From Rhyzopertha dominica (Eukaryota; Arthropoda; Insecta; Coleoptera; Bostrichidae): a DNA stretch of 64,000 nt. How positions within the stretch are numbered: the stretch's first letter is position 1; every line of letters begins with the position of its first letter. The stretch covers positions 18,848,001 through 18,912,000 of the forward strand of contig QCXZ01000001.1 of the NCBI GenBank assembly GCA_025024175.1, in the 5' to 3' direction. The notes beneath the pieces are model-generated. The model did no database searches. It worked only from the letters and a program-made list of their open reading frames with translations, and was not told the DNA's origin. Position numbers and translations under genes: made by a program. This document shows, one piece after another, positions 60,433-64,000 of this stretch.

Positions 60433-60704
60433 CAGGGCTTCTATAAATGATTCATGCAATGCAAGCAGCATTGATTTCTGAATCCTTTGTGCCGGCTTTT
60501 TGTAACTGTTGCCAAGCTACAACATGCACGGTGATAGTACTGAAGATTGCAGATCAATGTCACACCACAGCTCCGAAATGTGAGCTTTCTGCAACCTTAA
60601 AGTTGATTATCCCACAAAACGTCACTTTCCTGATAGCCGGCAAACTGATTTAATCGATAATTTCCATAGGCACCCTGGATGCATGAATCATTTATAGAAC
60701 CCTG
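60433..60704. mobile_element. 272-bp MITE with CAGGG(C/T)TCTATAAATG ends
   Basis: The left end CAGGGCTTCTATAAATGATT and right end CAGGGTTCTATAAATGATTC (inward) match over about 25 bp to CATGCA. No convincing target duplication. The right end is 16 bp from a possible splice donor at 60720. Confidence 0.75.
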
Positions 60705-60720
60705 CAGATATTATACATAC

Positions 60721-60844
60721 TTTTCCATCTCTTGCCTTTTCAAGTCCCAATAAATCAAATGCATCCAACCCATCTCCTAAAGATGACAATGGACGTGATC
60801 CTGAAATATTCCTCTTGCGATTGCCTTCTTTTTTCAGCTCGGCT
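60721..60844 (-). CDS. Possible coding exon, perhaps upstream exon of Cables
   Basis: Minus-strand AACAG acceptor at 60845 and GTATGT donor at 60720 bound 124 nt that read [20 protein letters not shown] and [20 protein letters not shown] with no stop. The basic-serine composition followed by DAFDLLG is protein-like. Orientation fits Cables, but its 3' phase (0) does not match the next known Cables exon, so another exon would be needed between them. It may belong to a different gene. Confidence 0.4.
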
Positions 60845-60940
60845 CTGTTAAATTAACAAACCAATAAATATAGGAATCCTGCTTTATTATACAGGGTACG
60901 AAAGAATTTCTGTAACCAAGTTTTTTTTATTTGTATCTGT

Positions 60941-61436
60941 ATCTTTAATTTATTCTGAATAAAACATGTCTTTTTGAAGTTTGCCGTAAAACGACTCATT
61001 CGTCCCTAAACATTGACTTTTTGACACACTACATCAATATTATATTCTGAAATCACAAAAATGTTATTGAAAGTGACAACGCTTAAAAAGTAAAGGAAAA
61101 CGCATTATTAAAAACTTTTTCCAAATAAAAAAATTTCCGGAAACGCTTTGTTTTTGATATATAGGGTGTTGAAATTGCACTTTAAAAAATAATTTTTTAA
61201 ATTTAATTTTAGCACCCTGTATATCAAAAACAAAGCGTTTTTGGTTTTTTTTATTTGAAAAAAAAATTAAAAATGCGTTTTCCATCACTTTTCAAGTAAT
61301 ATCAGTTTCAAAAACATTTTTGTGATCAGAAAATTATGGCGGTGTAGTGTGTGTCAAAAAATCAATTTTTAGGGACGAATGAGTCGTTTTGCGGCAACTT
61401 CAAAGAGACATGTTTTATTTAGAATAGATTAAAGAT
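60941..61436. repeat. Near-perfect 496-bp palindrome
   Basis: Arms of about 240 bp run from ATCTTTAATTTATTCTGAAT at the left to its complement at 61417-61436, through AAAACGACTCATTCGTCCCT and CAAAAACAAAGCG near the centre, where TATAGGGTG and CACCCTGTATA face each other. A further partial copy of the inner arm lies at about 61670-61745, ending ACACCCTGTATT. Probably two head-to-head copies of one TA-flanked element or a hairpin MITE. Confidence 0.85.
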
Positions 61437-61976
61437 TACAAAACTGTATTAGTTTTGTCTAAAAATCCACAAACCTAAAAGTTCTATTAAAAAGGGGGGG
61501 TGCATTACCCCAGCGTACGCCACTGGCGATTTAGAACCCCCCCCCCCGATTAGTTTTTTTTTTATTGTACGTTATGCCGTTATGATTGCCACCAAATTTG
61601 AAATTGATATATATTATAGTTCAAGAATAGTCTTAAAAAAACATTTTTTACAATTCAATTTAATTTTTTTATTCGAAAAAGTTTTTAAAATTGCGCTTTC
61701 TATCACCCGTTAAACGTCAGTGTATTTCGAGGACACCCTGTATTAATATTATGTAAATTAAGATTATCTGAGAAGCACAACTGAAATTATAATAACACAA
61801 ACGTCTTTGTGTTCCATTCTGAAAAAATAATTTACATAATTTCTTTATTTTTATCAGGTGTCTGTTCAGTTTATAGTGGATGACGTTATGGAGAAACATG
61901 GACACAATGTTTTAAGACTGCCTCTGTACCATTTGGAAATGAACCCAATAGAAAATAAATGCCACAGTGGAGAATT

Positions 61977-63224
61977 GGGTATTTACCATGTTTTTATATT
62001 TTATTAAATTGCATATTAATAGGTAGCAACTAATGTACAAAATAGCTGTGACAGCTTTTAAATTCGAAAAAATGGATCGTAAGGTGTATTTTTAATATTA
62101 AAAATGTGAATATTTAAAGGGACCGCCAAAACGCAAATATATTGGCCGTGACGTCAGTTGTCTTGTAAATGGCCGCTTGTTTACATCTGGGGTCAGCGCG
62201 TCACGCGTCAGCCTCAGCCCGACAATTTATCAGTTTGTAGTTTGCGTTCATTTTGTGACAAGCAAATTAAAATACGCACAGAAAACGTGAAATACTTATG
62301 ACTTCTGAAGGCATGTTCATTGTTATGGAATTTGTGTACAACGACAAGCGGTTCAACGCGGCAGAGATGAGCAACGTAAAAGCAACAGCATAAGCGAACT
62401 TTTTATCAAATTAACGTAGCATTCATAAATTGATCACAGTGGGTTGTTGGAAATACTATTTGTAAACATAAAAATGTAAGAATCAAAAATGTACCCTAAA
62501 CTTGACATTTATTTTAGAGATCAGAATAAATATAAATTGCCATTTATTTTCGGGGCTCTTGCGGCTCGTGTCCGAGCTGGCTAAGAGTCGAATATATGGA
62601 GAACAACGTCGTTCTTTATTATAACATTTCCCTCTACCAACTTAAAACGCATAAAATTTTTCATATCCTCTTCAAGCTATAACAAAATGGAAACTGAATG
62701 GTAAACACTTATAACCCCAAAAAATAATAAAACTTACAGTGAGAATTAAGATGATCTTCACAACAGAAAAACAAACTTTGCAATTTCGGCATATCACGAC
62801 TAAGGGCCTTAAACAACTTTTTCATACGTTTATAATCTCGATGAACGGTTACAAAAATTTTGTTAGCTGTACTGACTGAAGTACTTTTATAACATAATAG
62901 ATGCTTGTAGAACTACACAAATCACTTTTTGGTGCGATCTCTTACACCGTCCTTTCAATAAACACCACACACAAGCTTTTCCAATACAAGAATGATACTA
63001 CACCATTACACAGCACGCTCCTCGGTAATGTTTACATGACACTTGACGTCACGAGTTGAATAACCTTGGATAGAAGCGTTTTGGCAGTGACTCCTAAGAT
63101 TCGAATTTCAGACCTGAAATTCTTTAGCTACAAATATTTTTTTTTTGTTTATTTAACATGGTGTGCGATATATATGCACTTCAAGATTCATTTTACGTAA
63201 TAATCAAAAAAAGTGATAATACCC
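61977..63224. mobile_element. 1248-bp element with GGGTATT termini, AATT duplication
   Basis: Starts GGGTATTTACCATG, ends with GGGTATTATCACTTT read inward, and has AATT on both sides (61973-61976 and 63225-63228). It breaks the DDE relic exactly as 4078-4748 breaks the LINE relic. No open frame of note. The interior contains a second inverted pair (62119-63096). Confidence 0.7.
62119..63096. repeat. Inner inverted pair with GCCAAAACGC and GTGACGTCA boxes
   Basis: GGGACCGCCAAAACGC...CGTGACGTCAGTTGTC at the left faces TGACGTCACG...GCGTTTTGGCAGTG at the right. TGACGTCA is a CREB-type site. It may be a separate MITE nested in the 1248-bp element or part of its own structure. Target duplication not seen. 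Confidence 0.5.
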
Positions 63225-63500
63225 AATTGGTTTGGTGCTAGAAACACCGCTTTCAAACTACAGGATGTAGAACATTTGCATGACAAAAGTTTGTTGAAGT
63301 AGGAGCAAAGGAGTGGCAGGCTATTTGTAGCAAGGTACTAAAACAGAATAGAGAAAGAACACCTACTAGATGGTGCTGACGATTCCCTAGTATTCACTGT
63401 CAATACCGGGTCATCAGACGAAAGTGAAGACAAAGATGAGTCCTCTGCTTTTACCAATGGCAATATACAGGGCATTGCTACCTTATCTGCAAGCAGCTTA

Positions 63501-64000
63501 AGAGTTATAATTTTAACATAAAATTATATTTGTAGGTATCTTTAATAAAGGTTTTTTTATAATGCAGAATTGTAGTAATTATTCTATGTTACTGTTGGTT
63601 TATTCCAATAACCGCTCTGATGGGTTTGAAATTGGACGAAGAAAAAGCTGACTGTAGGAACAGCTTGTATAAGTTACAAGAGAAATGAACTTAAAAAATT
63701 GTTATAGTTGAATATTTACTATACCCTGTGGGAGTAATCATGAAACAAATCACAAAAAATATTATCTTGAGTTTTCATAGCATACTTGTTTCAGTGTTTC
63801 AGGGTATGGATTTCAAAAAAATCTATAAAAATACCTGTAACTTTTAAACCGTAAACAATTGGATAATGACATTTCTGGTTATCTTATATGTAAATGAGCC
63901 ACTCTACCACCTGCTTCAGTTTGGACCATCACTTTTGAGACATCCTGTATATACTCTAAGAAATTAATATATTTACGTGTTCAGATTTATCAATCATTCT
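63501..64000. other. Window end, nothing recognised
   Basis: AT-rich sequence; GACATCCTGTATATA at about 63940 resembles the CCCTGTATA ends of other elements here, without a partner in the window. Confidence 0.35.

Larger units (their letters stand above)
61860..63500 (+). pseudogene. DDE transposase relic, split by an insertion
   Basis: The left part (61860-61972) reads VDDVMEKHGHNVLRLPLYHL then EMNPIENK. The right part (63229-63500) reads NWFGARNTAFKLQDVEHLHD, KSLVEVGAKEWQAICSKVLK and, after a shift, EHLLDGADDSLVFTVNTGSS and DESEDKDESS. The pattern LRLPPYHCELNPIE, an intervening W-rich segment, EW..IC.HV and an acidic C-terminus is known to me from arthropod DDE transposases with an IS630-like core. 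Only the C-terminal part is present. The two halves are separated by the element 61977-63224. Confidence 0.6.

Noticed and set aside
60218..60481. 87-codon plus-strand ORF between two MITEs
   Set aside because: Runs into the left end of the 272-bp MITE and has no recognisable domain.

Overview
The window is AT-rich, intron-rich animal DNA, almost certainly from an insect. Five protein-coding loci can be followed through GT-AG splice sites, none has bacterial operon structure, and the space between exons is filled with arthropod-type transposons (Mos1-like and irritans-like mariners, copia, a P-element relative, Penelope, Jockey-type LINEs, hAT-type and other MITEs). I cannot name the species.

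Layout. (1) 1-7.3 kb, minus: 5' half of a MIF4G-domain gene, probably Mextli, whose 6-kb intron holds two mariner-type relics and a LINE relic with a smaller DNA element inside it. (2) 7.6-8.6 kb, plus: two 5S rRNA genes in tandem. (3) 8.9-10.7 kb: Penelope and Jockey fragments in contact, then a repeat-rich stretch. (4) 11.7-20.6 kb, minus: a complete Rbm39/Caper gene, six coding exons, 530 codons. (5) 21.2-28.5 kb, plus: an uncharacterised four-exon gene whose last intron carries a young copia element inserted in a Tc1-type relic. (6) 28.5-32.4 kb: no gene seen. (7) 32.5-44.6 kb, minus: neuroguidin (Ngdn), three coding exons with an 11-kb intron containing a long inverted repeat and a decayed P-element/THAP transposase. 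(8) 45-48.4 kb: THAP relic, two tandem arrays, a MITE. (9) 48.9-51.1 kb, minus: last two recognised exons of a Cables gene; one possible upstream exon lies near 60.8 kb. (10) 51.9-64 kb: inverted-repeat elements, a mariner relic, a LINE 3' end, several MITEs, a 496-bp palindrome and a broken DDE transposase.

The host genes are unrelated housekeeping or regulatory genes (translation, splicing, ribosome biogenesis, cell-cycle scaffold). Rbm39 and the uncharacterised gene are close and divergent and may share a promoter. The most unusual signal is a pair of non-coding elements (4078-4748 and 61977-63224) with GGGTA termini and apparent AATT target duplications. Both interrupt a recognisable coding relic, so their insertion sites can be reconstructed exactly.
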